This document shows positions 12,721-25,690 of a DNA stretch of 64,000 nucleotides, in pieces. The number at the start of each line of letters is the position of its first letter. Positions within the stretch are counted from its first letter, which is position 1. Source of the DNA: Artemisia argyi (lineage: Eukaryota; Streptophyta; Magnoliopsida; Asterales; Asteraceae); contig CM060692.1 of the NCBI GenBank assembly GCA_030686995.1, positions 126,867,796 through 126,931,795 on the forward strand, given 5' to 3'. Position numbers and translations under genes: made by a program. The notes beneath the pieces were generated by a model. That model did no database searches. It had not been told where the DNA came from and worked only from the letters and a program-made list of their open reading frames with translations.

Positions 12721-12832
12721 GCAGCAGCTATTGGCTCCGACGATTTTAGGCTACCGTTTGTTATTTTATGTGTTCAAAATGTTTATTTGTCATTATCAAA
12801 ATATTAGGAGATCTTAATCATGTTGCCACAAC

Positions 12833-14949
12833 AGTATGGTTTGTAGTGATGGAAAAACTAATAGTATATTATAAGGAAGAATATAATGTGTGAGAAAAAA
12901 GCATGAGGGCTAATAGTGATGATACTTTCATTTGTGTTGGTGGAATGATCATTTGTTTAATGTGTGGCAAAGGAATGCTTAGGTGGCAAAGTATGGAATG
13001 TGTGAGACACAAAGAATGAAGTCTACATTGTGTTGTGGTGTAGAGGATAAGAATGTAAGAATGTGTAACTGGTGTGAAGAAATGTAAGAGAATGTTTGTG
13101 TAGAAGAATTATAGAAAGGATAATCATATTTCAAAACTTAAATTCAAATATTCAAGTGTGAAAATTCTTAATTACTAGCAGGGTTTCCACATGTAGCAGC
13201 GACAGGTACATGTAATTAAATTTTTCAGTAAGTCAAATTTTTCGAGTATAAGCTTTTCTTAACAATAATTTTATGAGAACTTTATATTGAAATTAACTTT
13301 ACTCAATAACCAACTATTTTATAGAAAAATCTATTAAGTTTGATGAAAACGTATATTGTAATACACCACATCATTATTTTGAAAACCCGACATAACATCA
13401 AATAGCCAACTTAACATGTTCACTATTTTGTAAAAATCAGACCACATCATTATTATCTAAAAAGACATATATAAATGAATTATGGACATATTCTAAGTTG
13501 TTATCATATACGTATTAGTTACTTAGAAAAAAAAGTATACAGTAAAATTTGTTTTGTTACTAATAGGCCTAACATATAATCAAAAAATATATTGAATTTT
13601 GGAATTTTATTTCTTACCTTATACATTAACATTAAGGTTAATTTGTTTCTCTAATCTTCGTGTAAATCAAATCATCCTTCTCAATTCTCTCCCTCTAAGC
13701 TGCATAATGATGTCTCTGGTTCTATCTTTGAACTTCTCTTGTAATTTTGGTTTGAGAGTTTCTTGTTATTGATTTCTAAATATATTGAGTCTTTTTTATC
13801 ATCTATGTTACTCTTCATCTCTATTAAAAAAAGTTAAGGTAAATGAGTTATCATCTCTTATAAAACTTATCTTGGATGAATGAGTTTTGTTGATGTTAGA
13901 ACGTATTTAATGTAAAGTTTTAAATTTCTCATTTTTTTTTCATTGCTCGTTTATTTTTGTTCTTTTATTGTTTAGGATAAAAAATTGTACGACAATTAAT
14001 TGAATCTGTATCTAACGGGATAATCATGTTAGGCCAATATAATTAGATTATGTAGCAAATGTATAATAATAAATGCCTACAAAGTAACCAAGTGATTCTC
14101 TTCATTTAAAACTCTTTGATGTATGTGCTATTACCATTGTATGAGTTACTTATTTTGTAACCACCCGTAATTTTGCGGACTATTTTAGTGGAATAAATTG
14201 TTTTATCAGAAAAGGTGAATTATTTATTTTCTGATGTTTACTAATAATTAAAATTCAAAACAAGAGGATATCTCGTTTTTCTTTGAAAAAGACACCGCAC
14301 GCGTACCGACACTACCTTAGTAACGGCATAAATCCAATAATTGATATCCAGAGTCAATAATTGTTTTTTATATTACTTTTATAAAACCGTTTCTTGTAAT
14401 ATATTTTTCTTGTTTACGAAACCGGGATGCCGCATCTCCAGTCTAGCTCAACGGGACACGGAATACACAATACACGAATGGTGTTAACATTACTATCCAC
14501 TACTACTAACTTTATCTTTTTCTTTCCCCTATACACTGGTTCTCCCTTTTCTCTTGTCACCATCAAAAGCAGACTTTCTCCTCTCTCCATGAAGCCTCGA
14601 TTATCCGCTAGTAAAAATCACAAGATCATTTAGAAAGATGTAGAATGAAAGTGAACTTTACTCAAAAATTGTTTCCTCACAAATCGATATCAAGAAAGAA
14701 AGATTAACTTTTCTTGTTTTTCTTTCTTTGTAATCACCAAATGATCCACAGGAATAGCCACACCTCAAAATTTATTATCAAAAATCAAAAGGATGAACTG
14801 TGCTGGTTTCCTGCTTGGATCGGCTTGGGCTCGCTCGTAGTCAAAATCTGTGTTGGTTTCTTCTTGTCACTCAAACCGTATATTGTCGCATGTCGGTGCC
14901 ACTCACTATCTCTACTAGATTCGTTACTCTATTCAGACTTCTTTACTAA
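12833..14949. other. AT-rich intergenic sequence with no gene seen
   Basis: No credible coding region. The one recognisable signal is a Helitron-like 3' end on the minus strand at about 13175-13220 (CTAG preceded by a CCTG stretch). The plus-strand ORFs at 14427-14633 and 14714-14959 show no recognisable protein pattern and are treated as chance. Confidence 0.5.
13175..13250 (-). mobile_element. Possible Helitron 3' end (degraded)
   Basis: Plus-strand TTACTAGCAGGG at 13172-13183 reads on the minus strand as ...CCCTGCTAG|TAA, the CTAG-T pattern of a Helitron 3' terminus. The same ending, with similar following AATTAAATTTTT sequence, recurs at 58133. The usual GC-rich hairpin is weak here. No 5' end was identified. 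Confidence 0.35.
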
Positions 14950-15837
14950 GTTAGCCTAAGCCCCTGAACCCACGGTTATGCCCAACTTCATGAGCCGTTA
15001 ATTCTTTCTGGGAAGCGCGATTGATATAAATAGATCTATTGGGGTGACTCCCCCGCTCGGTTGGCCAGACGAGTCAATGCAGCCGTATATCAAGTCGGAT
15101 TACGAGTGTATTGGGTTAAACACTCGCTATGGGCCCCTAATTATTATTTATGTGCTACATGTAGCGCACTGAACTGTCGAGCTTCGGTTGCATGAACTTA
15201 GTTCTAGCGTAATAGACTTTTACTTTGTGTGACATTATATTCGTTGTAATGATCACATACTTTGCCTATGGTCCAACTTTATGTCTAATACTTATGGTCT
15301 ACTTTAATGATACTTTTCATGACACTGTTAGTAAAACAGTGGTCACTGATTTTGAACTTGATTTGTATCTGAACAATTATTCACACTCAAAAACCTTGTG
15401 GTTCACTTCATTAATTTACCTAAAGGTAAACTTTATTTTCATGACATTGTGAGCGACACAATGGTCACAAAACTTTTTATTGAACTCACATTGCTTTACT
15501 GTTTTATTATAAACCTATGAACTCACCAACCTCGTGTTGACATTTTTTTAGCATGTATTTTCAGGTTTAATGTGATAGCTAATGGTTGAAGGCTTTTGGC
15601 ATGGCATGGCATGGTCATAGATGACTCTGATATAATTGGGACCGTTTGAACTCTTTTATGGGCCTATATTTTCCGCACTACTTCCAAATGATGTGGACAT
15701 AATACTTTTGATTTATGAAGTTTCTTACAACAAACCTGTTATTCTATACTTTGTGTTGTGATACCAATTAAGTAGCACCCCAGTGACCTGTATGCTTCCG
15801 CTGGACCCGTATTTTGGAGGTGTTACATATTTTGCCT
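14950..15837 (+). mobile_element. Family-A LTR, 3' part (third copy, diverged)
   Basis: The segment ends at 15837 with GGTGTTACA. Its last ~350 bp contain the same landmarks as the other copies: the GAACTCACCAACC...GTGTTGACA block near 15519-15543, AGCATGTATTTTCAGG at 15551, then CACCCCAGTGAC and a CCGCTGG block before the end. It is in the same orientation as the copy at 1-1400. The left limit is not visible; only about 15480-15837 is securely assigned. The small ORF at 15225-15452 is not supported. Confidence 0.6.
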
Positions 15838-15969
15838 CAAAACATTTCTACAATTTGTAATTAAAGTTTTCATCTCCATGACATACCTGATGGTACTTGC
15901 GCATTTGACATAGTTGTACGTGATTTAAGATGCATGGTTTTTTTTTAAAGTTTTTTGGCTTATTAGATT

Positions 15970-16290
15970 TTAGCAATAGATGATTAGTACAATGTGGTAA
16001 AATGGTTGTATATTTGAGTGGGGTATTAATTGTATGTGTTAATGTATTTGTGTTTTAAATAGTTGTAAATTGTAGCTTGATTAGATAGTACAATGTGATA
16101 AATGGTTGTATTTGAGTGAGGGGGTATGTGTTAATGTATTTGTACTTTAAATAGTTGTAAATAGTAGCTTGATTAGATTGTATAATGTGATAAAATTGTT
16201 GTATATTTTTGTGAGGGGTAATTTAAATATTGTATTAATTATACGCGTTAATATATTTGTTCTTTAGATAGTTATAAATAGTGTTGTTTT
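15970..16290. repeat. Tandem repeat, ~105 bp unit, about three copies
   Basis: Three diverged units share GATTAGAT/ACAATGTGATAAA...TTGTAT followed by TTAATGTATTTGT and TTTAAATAGTTGTAAAT. The units start near 15975, 16080 and 16180. AT-rich and non-coding. Confidence 0.65.
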
Positions 16291-16359
16291 ACTTGTAATG
16301 CTTAAAATATATAGATAGACTTGTATTGATTTAATAGCAAAAGTAATACAATTCTTTCT

Positions 16360-17000
16360 ATTATAAGCAAGGGTTGAGTCTTAAGTTTTTAAGTATTCCA
16401 TTATAAGCAAATCTCAAATGCTTTATAAAGTAGTATAGAAACGACAATTAATTCATTCACTAATTATCTTGATGCAACTAAGAAAAGTGATTTACATCAA
16501 GTAAATCAATATCTCATAAAGGATAAATAAGGGAGTAAACACGCTACATGATTAGCAAAGATAAACATAAGGATTATTGTCACTCGAATACATTCCTTTA
16601 ACATTCTATTATAAGTATGAATCTACTAGGCATGAGGAAAAACATTTTTGCCTTGGCTAGAGGCTTTGGAAAAAATGTTTTGAGTTGGTGTTTTGTAAAA
16701 CGGGAGGACTTGTTTTGGGTATCCCTCTAAGTCCAAATCTTAATGTGAGTTTACCTAACATCTCAAATATCATGAACGAACCTGTATTGAAATATTCACT
16801 TTGGTCAGGTAAGAGGAAAGCAAACCTAGAAAAACCGAGTGTGCACCAAATAATCTTTGGCGCTCTGGCTTGGAGCACCAGCATGCAAGAGTGGTTTGCC
16901 AGGTCTGATGCCATATCCACTATTAAGTTGTAGATCTCCTTTTTCCCTTTCCGTGGCCTTTTGAATCGACTAAATCGGAGTCCGAATGAGAGAGTTATGA
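16360..17000 (-). mobile_element. Relic of a Copia LTR related to the one ending at 12832
   Basis: Several blocks align in order with 12350-12720: GGGAGTAAAC...GCTAC followed by an AAGGATTA-like stretch, CTTGGCTAGAGGC, GAGTTGGTGTTTT, and TTTGGTCAGGTAAGAGGAAAG against TTTGTCGGGTAAGGGGAAAG. The GC-rich stem-loop of the other LTR is replaced by a decayed GGAGCACCAGC segment. The opposed ORFs at 16657-17118 and 16685-16933 lie in this LTR-like sequence and are not called. Confidence 0.5.
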
Positions 17001-17351
17001 CCAAAATACCTAAGCAACTTCTAAGGTCATCACAAAAACTTGATTTCTTCTTTTGGCTTTGTTTCTTCAAATGATTTTCTTCATTTAGGCAATCATTATC
17101 GATTTTAAGTCGTCTCAAATATATTTATCATCATTAAAATATAAAGGAGACTTTAGCCATCAATTACACCAACAATCTCATGAAAGGATTTTGATTGCAT
17201 TGTTAATACAAACTAAAAACGTTTCATTAATACAAACTAAAAACGTTTCATTCATGCACGACGATCTCCCTAATGTCGTGGAAACTACCTAACTAATACG
17301 TATTTTTGCTACATTTAAGTGAGAAATATTGAACTTAGGAGATGAAATGTT

Positions 17352-18640
17352 TTGGTTATCTCAAATTTAGTTTTCAAATCGAGTCGAGATAATCGCACCT
17401 CCACATCGTTTGCATATAGGCACACACTAGGCATAATATATGTAATTGTTATCTTCACTATATTGAAATTACTCAATTATATACTACATGTCAAAATTCC
17501 ATGTCCATGTCAAGATGACTACCGAAAGACCAAAGCTTGTCTTCCCAAAATCTATAACGATATTGACATGCCCGAATCCATTCAGGAAATTTACAGAAAC
17601 CTTGAGGCTCGCGCAATTCATGAGGGTAGATTTTTTCTAGATTCCGTCTTCAATGACAACATCACTGTCCCTAGGTTTACCAGCATTCGTCTTGATTTTC
17701 TCTACATAATCAATGAACAAATACGCCTTAGGTTCATCTTATACTGATCCTTTCATATCATTCGTCTAGATAACAGTTACATCAACGTGGGTTTCAAGAT
17801 AGATGAACATTCATATGAGTTGCTCACTCTAAACTAGTTTGCTTTTGCTCTTCAATTCCCAACGAATGGGTCTATGTTTACACAGATGACTAGTTTCTTG
17901 CTTCCCTTGAAGCTAATTTAGAAGTAAACACTCCTTATGCTTCTGCCATTGCCGACATTGATACCATCAAACAAACCATTTCAGTTGAAAGAACAAACCA
18001 CTTTAGAAAAACCCAAACCGGTGAAGTAGCCAAAGACCAAAATCAACTTGAAACAAATGAATTACTTCCTCAATACAATCGATGGGAATCCCTCATTAGG
18101 GAAAATGTTACAAGCACAGTAGGAAATAGGAATCATTTGCATGCTTGTATAGCCTTCATACTCTATTGTCTTGCATCGGGAACCTACTTTAATCTTGCCT
18201 ATTACATAGTCAAACGAATGGCTGATCTTCTAAAACATCCCAAAAAGGTCCTGCCATATGGGATGCTTTTGACAAGACTCGTCTTATACATCAAAACCAA
18301 CTATCATCCCAACACCTTAGATCATCAATTTGCTCTTCATGATCCTGTCATGAAAACCATTCCTACCAGATTAGGAAGAGATTTAGGGATGACCAAACGA
18401 GTCCAATTAAGTCCTTCCTCCTCATCTTACCAAAATTCCTCTGAAACGGACAATGATGACACATGTATTTCGAGCTCAAAGCTCTCACCCATGTCCTTCA
18501 TGAGATCTCTTTTGAAAATGGAAAACATGTCCTATGAGCACAAGGAGATGGAGGGTATGTTCAAGAGTGTGGCTCGTGTAATCTCTAAGAAGGGAAAGAA
18601 TGTGAGGAAGTTGGCCAAAATGGTAACTGGAGGCTGATGC
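17352..18640 (+). pseudogene. SIRE-like Copia third ORF (env-like/plant transposon protein) pseudogene
   Basis: Two plus-strand ORFs (17352-17747 and 18137-18637) and the sequence between them read as one protein broken by stops and frameshifts. The segment near 17600-17745 (VPRFTSIRLDFLYIINEQIR) and that near 18080-18260 (WESLIREN, NRNHLHACIA, FNLAYYIVKRMA, LPYGMLLTRL) resemble, as I recall them, the extra ORF downstream of pol in Sirevirus-type Copia elements. Its C-terminus is Ser-rich then Lys-rich. The protein's role in the element is not established. The gypsy insertion at 18865 lies in the 3' untranslated part behind it. Confidence 0.6.
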
Positions 18641-18859
18641 ATAACCAACAATAATGGTGGGTTTTGGTGATACACTAGCTTTGAACTATCATCTTTTGTG
18701 AAGCTTTTTTTGCATGATATACTTAAACTTGTTATGTTTAGATTTTCTCGTATGTGGTGGAAATAACCAATCTCGGATTATGACTTAATTTGTGTGGTAG
18801 GATTGTTATTATGTTTAATTTATGCATCATATATATTGTCTGCATGTTATTATGTGTTA

Positions 18860-18864
18860 TTAAG
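18860..18864. repeat. Target site duplication TTAAG (left copy, gypsy element 1)
   Basis: Repeated exactly at 37495-37499 on the far side of the gypsy element. Confidence 0.88.
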
Positions 18865-20200
18865 TGATGTGTGGGATTGCGCCTACGCAAAAGGTTTGAC
18901 CTCTCAAGGGATCTCAAGAGGCTTGCAATCCCCACCAGGTAGTGTACCTGACCGATGTAGTATAGTGTAGTGGCAAGTACCGGGGGATTGATTGTTCTCT
19001 CGGGGAATAGTGTCGTTAGGATCAAAACTTAATTAAACTAGGTCTAGAGGTGAGGGATGATTCTTTTTGTATTTCTATAGTTTTTTATAAAGCAAGTAAA
19101 AATCTCGGGTTTGGAAGAGTGGGCGGAATAGTTGCTATTCAACTAACCCAAATACCTACAAATGCAATAAAATAAATAACAAGAAAGTAAATCTGGAGAA
19201 AAACAATAGTGAGAGAAACGTGTAGGGCCGTGTACGATCTTCCCTAACTCTATAAGCTTCTACCTCTTTCTATGTCGAGCCGACTACTAGCTCCTAACAT
19301 GGCCTCCTTAGTAGTTACTCATGCATTAAATATAACCAATTAATCGTAGTATACATCCAATCATGTTTCTTAAGACGTTCAAGCATGTTACCAATTGGAA
19401 GTTTGCCACTTTTCTTAAGCCTAACATCGATATCATTCATCCAATACAATTAATAACAAACAACCAACCAATAATCAATAGCTAGGTTTCATTACATCTA
19501 AGCAAACACAAAGAAAACCTAGCCTAGCATGTTAAAGTAAAGACAAGCATAAGATAGAATCAAACAACACATAGACATATTGAATGATTATTGGTAGACT
19601 TATCTTTATTAAAACATGGATGATAAAAGGGTGAAAAACCCTATAAAATTCGACCTAGGGTTTCTCCACAAGTTCTCCCAAAAGTCTCTCTAAAATTCTC
19701 CTCCCCAATACACGAAAATTAGAAAACTATATATATATTTTGTGGGCTGACGGCGTCACGTGTAGATTCTAACACCGTCAACTCGCTGCCAAAGAAATCC
19801 TCATATTGCCTAGATCCAAATCTGACGCCGTCATGTATTAATCTTCTCAAGGCCGTCTCTTGCAAATTACACGCGACGGCCTTGGTGATGCCGTCACGCT
19901 TTAAATCTCCAAAAATATTCTGGCGCGTCTCGTTATACTTTTTATCCACCTCTTTGCCATAACGTGACGTCGTCACATGCAATACGTGACGCCGTAAAGT
20001 ATAATTTCCAGCTTGATTTGGAGACTTTGCCGTTTTCTTCACTTTTCGCTCCAAAAACATCCAAAATGCTTCCTTTTCCAGATTTCTTCTCCAAAGTACC
20101 TAAAATAACAAAAGGAACGATTTAGTACAATATTTGATCAAATAATCTCGACTTAGGGCTTAAATGACCCCCTAAAAGCGGTACACTTTTCATCTCATCA
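18865..20200 (-). repeat. Gypsy 1 LTR, left (3' LTR of the minus-strand element)
   Basis: 1336 bp. Compared with the right LTR it lacks a block of about 100 bp: after GAGAGAAACGTGT near 19217 it jumps directly to AGGGCCGTG. It contains a cluster of TGACG/CGTCA half-sites at about 19745-19995. The small minus-strand ORF at 19719-20060 comes from these repeats and is not a gene. Confidence 0.88.
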
Positions 20201-20795
20201 AATACCCTTACACTTGAGATTTGCTTGTCCTCAAACAAATGCGCTTTTATTCTAATCAAAATACAAGCTAGGGGTCATTTAACACTAATATAAAAGTAAT
20301 TACAACAAATAATCGTTCCACTTCAACCAAAACAAGCACAAAAATTATACACTAGCACCTCACAAATAGTGTTTAGATACTCACATCTCTCGGGTGTAAT
20401 AAAAGTATATCACAATATGAAAATGGAAAATATCTCTCACTACCTGTCATAGCAAATAGATTACCATAGGCTTGGGAAAGGATCAAACCTCCACCACTTG
20501 GCGTAAGCACCTAGGATAAACTATCAAAGAGGTCTTTTAAAGGCTTATAACGTGAGGTGTAGGGATATGATAAACACGCTTTTGTTGGATAAAGGCAATC
20601 TTTACTGGTGGCGAGTTAATCATCTTGGTCAATTACATGTACAATGTGGCGTTGCTAAGCTAAGACTCGACTCGACTCGACTTAAGCTAACCAAACCATA
20701 AAAACATAAAATAAAGATAAAAGGAAACGGGATGGTAGTCCATATGTTTTTTTCTTTTTGTTTTTCTATTTTTTTGTTTTTCTTGATTTTTTCAA

Positions 20796-20953
<158 letters not shown>

Positions 20954-21130
20954 TTTGCATACACTCTTACCCTACCATCCAAAATAATGCATCATAGGGG
21001 ATTTGCATTCCCCTTTACACATGAATTTTTACATACTTTATAATTAATTAATCTAATGACTCGAATTAAGATAATCAAAACACTCGGAGTACTTTTTAAA
21101 TATAGCGCACATATGGGGGTAATAATTGAC

Positions 21131-23131
21131 GTCTTCCCCAATACTCCATAACAATAGTACTTTACCCATGAGTCTCAATCGTCCCAAAACAATATGTACA
21201 AGATATGACTCAACTTAGTAACCATGTAATCAATTAGAAAATTAACTAAGGGTTTAAACATGTAACAATAATGCACTAAAGATGAATACATACAAGAAAG
21301 GCTAAGGCGATTTGGGTGTACATTTGGGGTGGATTGTAAACAAATTCTTCCTTTAAGTAAAATGCTTAAAGTTAGAAACGAAAAAGATAAGCTCAGAGGG
21401 GTATAGTAGGGGTATCGTGTACTAAAATCGAGTACATCGCAAAGGTGTGGGAAAAATTAATTGACTTTATTAGTCAAGTAATTATGACTTCATTGGTCAA
21501 GTAATAATGATACGAGTTTAAACACAAGGGTTATCATAATGCCTCTTATCATGTAGTAAATCCTAACTACATGAATGTAGTCTCACTAGCGGTCTCGGGA
21601 TGCATCACTAACGCAAGTTCTAGAATCTAAGTACTATCGGTACACTCATAAGCATCTTTTCCTAACAAATCTAGGGGTGAACCTCACATATTTGGGGTGG
21701 AAAATTTTGAGTGGTACGGTTTTTGTGCTAGTCATACAACTCCTATCTATGAGACGCTCATTAAGACTAAAGCTTCACTCCTAAATATTGTAAAAAAAAT
21801 TAAATTTGGCGCTAAAATTACCCTAACAAGTGTTTTTCTTAGTTTTATTACACACCTACTTTTGAACAAACAAACTCAAGTGCAATTGTATTCTCTAAGA
21901 TATCATCATTTACCTTCCCCTTACACTTAGGCTGAACATTGTCCCCAATGTTCAATAAAAAGGATGTAAAAGTAATGAAGGTAAAAGAATGAAACAAATA
22001 CTCCCCTGATTCGTTCAGTGTGGATAATGTGGTAACAAGGTTAGATCCTCCTCCCAGAAAATGAACATTGAAAGCTTCCCTCCAGAAATATAAATCATCT
22101 TCTTGTCCAATATAACCTGTTAAACCTGAGTACTTTACCCAATACTCCATAACAATAGTACTTTACCCATGAGTCTCAATCGTCCCAAAACAATATGTAC
22201 AAGATATGACTCGACTTAGCAGCCATGTAATCATTTAGAAAATTAACTAAGGGTTTAAACATGTAACAATAATGCACTAAAGATGAGTACATACATGAAA
22301 GGCTAAGGCGATTTGGGTGTACATTTGGGGTGGATTGTAAACAAATTCTTCCTTTAAGTAAAATGCTTAAAGTTAGAAATGAAAAAGATAAGCTCGGAGG
22401 GGTATAGTAGGGGTATCGTGTACTAAAATCGAGTACATCGCAAAGGTGTGGGAAAAATTAATTGACTTTATTAGTCAAGTAATTATGACTTCATTGGTCA
22501 AGTAATAATGATACGAGTTTAAACACAAGGGTTATCATAATGCCTCTTATCATGTAGTAAATCCTAACTACATGAATGTAGTCTCACTAGCGGTCTCCGG
22601 ATGCATCACTAACGCAAGTTCTAGAATCTAAGTACTATCGGTACACTCATAAGCATCGTTTCCTAACAAATCTAGGGGCGAACCTCACATATTTGGGGTG
22701 GAAAATTTTGAGTGGTACGGTTTTTGTGCTAGTCATACAACTCCTATCTATGAGACGCTCATTAAGACTAAATCTTCACTCCTAAATGTTGTAAAAAAAT
22801 TTAAATTTGGCTCTAAAATTACCCTAACAAGTCTTTCTCTTAGTTTTATTACACACCTACTTTTGAACAAACAAACTCAAGTGCAATTGTATTCTCTAAG
22901 ATATCATCATTTACCTTCCCCTTACACGTTGGCTGAACATTGTCCCCAATGTTCAATAAAAAGGATGTAAAAGTAATGAAGGTAAAAGAATGAAACAAAT
23001 ACTCTCCTGATTCGTTCAGTGTGGATAATGTGGTAACAAGGTTAGATCCTCCTCCAAGAAAATGAACATTGAAAGCTTCCCTCCAGAAATATAAATCATC
23101 TTCTTGTCCAATATAACCTATTAAACCTGAG
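21131..23131. repeat. 1001-bp tandem duplication (two copies)
   Basis: 21131-22130 and 22131-23131 repeat with an offset of 1001 bp and few differences (for example GGTCTCGGG against GGTCTCCGG). The first copy ends AACCTGAG and runs directly into the second. Gypsy element 2 has a single copy of the matching sequence (about 45870-46870), so the duplication arose in this lineage. Confidence 0.92.
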
Positions 23132-23774
23132 AAAATAATCAAGGAAAACCTCGCATAAAATTGGTGGCAATCTAGATATATAATAAAATCCTAGAAAGCA
23201 AATTAAGATATAATGCTTGTGGAATGAATGTTTGCAGATTTCCTAGAGTTTATAAAGCTAAAGAATTAACAAAAACTTTAAGAATCCGGTAGAAAAACAA
23301 AACTCGCAAAATTTTTCAGAATTTTACGCCTGACGCCGTCAGAGTGCTTTGACAGAAATCTTATGTTAAGTTTTCAGAAGATTTATGGAAAAACTCACGC
23401 CTTAATTCTTGGAAATCCCGCAAAACATCATAATGACTCAATACAAGCATTTGACTCACACAAATACTAATATGCATATTCATTTAAAATTGTTGTGGTT
23501 CACGTTCAATCTCGTTCTTAGAAACAAATTTAGATTTCCCTTACACTTATCTTTTGCGAAATACCTTTATATGTAATCAAGACGAAGTTAAAAACAAAAT
23601 AAAGCATTTTCACAATTTATTTTGAAACATTAACCATAAACAATAAAAATAAAATATACATACGGAAACAAATAAAATCAAACAACCAAACAAACAAATA
23701 AAGCTTGGGTTGCCTCCGAAGAAGCGCTTTTCTTTATTAACGAGTCTTGTAGCTAGACTCAAAGTCATGGGCTA

Positions 23775-23949
23775 TTACGTGACCTCGTCATTAGTCACAT
23801 CTTCTAGGTTATCCTCAATCTTAGTTTTGTATTCCGGACCTAGTTGCAAGCATTCTTTGTAGAAGCCAAATATTTTTGTCATTACATGGTCTGCTCCTCT
23901 ACGTCTATCCTCATCATTCCTATAGTAAACTGCTTGTTTGTGCTCTTTC
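23775..23949 (-). pseudogene. C-terminal part of gypsy 1 gag/protease-like protein, cut by CACTA
   Basis: Minus-strand reading from the CACTA edge to a stop: a charged segment followed by FGFYKECLQLGPEYKT and ending TNDEVT. The frame joins that of 33845-34183 once one TTC duplication copy is allowed for, so the transposon split one ORF. The motif GFYKE-x-L-x-LGP recurs in gypsy element 2 (YKDCLALGPKYK and GFYKEHLRLE). Function of this tail is unknown. Confidence 0.75.
23947..23949. repeat. CACTA target duplication TTC (left)
   Basis: Matches TTC at 33843-33845. A 3-bp duplication is characteristic of CACTA (En/Spm) transposons. Confidence 0.8.
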
Positions 23950-23969
23950 CACTGGTACAAAAAGTTGTA

Positions 23970-24970
23970 TTGGTCACGCCAAAAATGTGTGACGATATGC
24001 CTATAGTCACACACGTTTTTTTCGTTGTGTGTCACTAAAAGTCCCGCCACCGTTGGTGGCATATGGTCACATTGTTGAGTTCGTGGCCTTTTCCATCAAA
24101 AAAGAGTGACCAAAACCCCGAATATGTGTGACAAATTTGGCACAAGTTTTGTTGGATTAGTCATTATCAGTGATCGTAAACACCTTGTAGTCACACGAAT
24201 GTTTTTTGAGAGTGACTATTGTTCGTCCTTTGGCCACATAAATATATAATATATGTGACAATTGAGATGATATATTCAAGTAAATGTGTATTTTGTGTGA
24301 CTATTGATAATCCAATGGCCACATGAATATACAATAAATGTGACGTTTGTGTTGATTTAGTCACACAATGGGTGTTATTTTTTTGGAGTTAGTCACATAC
24401 AATTTAACACAAAGTGGCCAAAAGTGTGAATAAGTGTGACCATATGCTGTTTAAAGTGAAGAAATGTGTATTCTGTGTGACTATTGATCATCCAATGGCC
24501 ACATGAAGTTTATGTTTGTGTGGCCTTTTGTAATATTTAGTCACACAAAGCATGTTTGTTTTGAGTATTTAGTCACATACCATTACGCAAACAGTGGCCA
24601 AAAGTGTTAATAAGTGTGACCATATGCTGTTTAAAGTGAAGAAATGTGTATTTTGTGTGACTATTGATCATCCAATGGCCACATGAATTTTATGTTTGCG
24701 TGGCCTTTTGTAATATTTAGTCACACAAAGCATGTTTGTTTTGGGTATTTAGTCACATACCATTAAGCAAACAATGGCCAAAAGTGTTAATAAGTGTGAC
24801 CATATGCTGTTTAAAGTGAAGAAATGTGTATTTTGTGTGACTATTGATCATCCAATGGCCACATGAAGTTTATGTTTGCGTGGCCTTTTGTAATATTTAG
24901 TCACACAATGAACTAAGCAAACAGTGACCAAAGTGTTAATAAGTGTGACTATATGCATCTTTTAGTCACA
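23970..24970. repeat. CACTA left subterminal repeat region
   Basis: Many copies of TGTGTGAC/GTCACACA and TGGCCACA with variable spacing. Within it three ~180-bp tandem units begin near 24412, 24592 and 24772, each with AAGTGTGACCATATGCTG and GTGACTATTGATCATCC. The third is shortened near 24910. These are probably transposase binding arrays; that role is inferred from position. Confidence 0.75.
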
Positions 24971-25690
24971 TTTAAAAAATCAATATATATCAAAACAATT
25001 CAAATATATATCAAAACAAATTCAAATACAATAAAATTGAAATGTATATAACTGAACCAAATATAAAATTGGACATCCTTTTATAAACCAAGGAGTCCTA
25101 GTCGGCTTACAATAGTTTCCTAAGTATCTATAATCTTCTCCATAAGCAACTAGCAACTTTGAGCGGTCTTAATCTCTGAGCAGTACCAACTTTCACCAGC
25201 AGTCGTAACTTTTGTACTAGCAGTAGTAACTTTTGTACTAGAATTAGTAATTACTTTTGCACATCTTCTTTGAAGTTCATGAGCAGAACTAAATCCATCT
25301 AAGCAATATTAACACAAACATGATCAACAGTAATTCAAACAACATCATGAAGACTTTTAATCCAAAACAATGAACATAATAATAAAATTTGCAGTTAAAC
25401 TTACAAGTTTTTCTCCCACTGATCTAATCTCATCATCTGGATATAAAAGCCTTGAAAACGTAGGCTGCTGCATATCAACAATAACCACATCAGGATTAGA
25501 GCAGAACTAGAACATGTCAAAGCTCACAACAGAACTAGATGAGCATACTGGAATAAAGTTCTTGATTAGATGCTAGAAAACCTTCCTCTGTAAAAAGTAT
25601 GTGGTTATATATATTGTTGACGGGTGCATCTATTTCTTGACATTTGACAGACACACTATTGCCTTGTCTTTTGTCAGGTGCATCGTTTTT

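Larger units (their letters stand above)
1401..12832 (-). mobile_element. 5' part of a Ty1/Copia element, interrupted by a LARD
   Basis: Reading on the minus strand: a long LTR (12832 down to 3709), a primer binding site at 3706-3695, a gag pseudogene, then a break at 1401 where a family-A LTR begins. No integrase or reverse transcriptase remains. The LTR start near 12832 (TGTTGTGGCAAC on the minus strand) and its end at 3709 (TCTACA) are inferred from the TG/CA rule; no second LTR is present to confirm the limits. Without the inserted LARD the LTR would be about 2.5 kb, in the range of Sirevirus-like Copia elements. A diverged relative of this LTR lies at about 16360-17000. Confidence 0.6.
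3709..12832 (-). repeat. Copia LTR split by the LARD insertion
   Basis: LTR sequence occupies 3709-3723 and 10366-12832. The break carries a perfect 5-bp duplication (TAGAG at 3719-3723 and 10366-10370). The join of the two halves gives the GTAGAG-poly-G-TGAATA pattern common at plant Copia LTR ends. The right half holds two GC-rich stem-loop motifs and a TC/AG-rich tract at 11026-11067. ORFs at 11347-11652 and 11677-11982 on the minus strand are low-complexity readings and are not called as genes. The outer limit at 12832 (ACAACA on the plus strand) is an inference. Confidence 0.55.

Noticed and set aside
16431..16443. TAGTATAGA as the 5' end of a minus-strand Helitron whose 3' end is at 13175
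   Set aside because: The base outside the TC end would be T instead of A on the minus strand, and the site lies inside a Copia LTR relic.
21697..22970. Paired plus-strand ORFs starting MENFEWYG as a duplicated small gene
   Set aside because: They lie in the duplicated 3' non-coding region of gypsy 1. The matching region of gypsy 2 does not keep the frame.
24412..24925. Regularly spaced ~180-bp repeats that could suggest an array such as CRISPR or a satellite
   Set aside because: The repeats are contiguous, diverged and lie in the subterminal part of a CACTA transposon in a plant genome; there is no repeat-spacer pattern.
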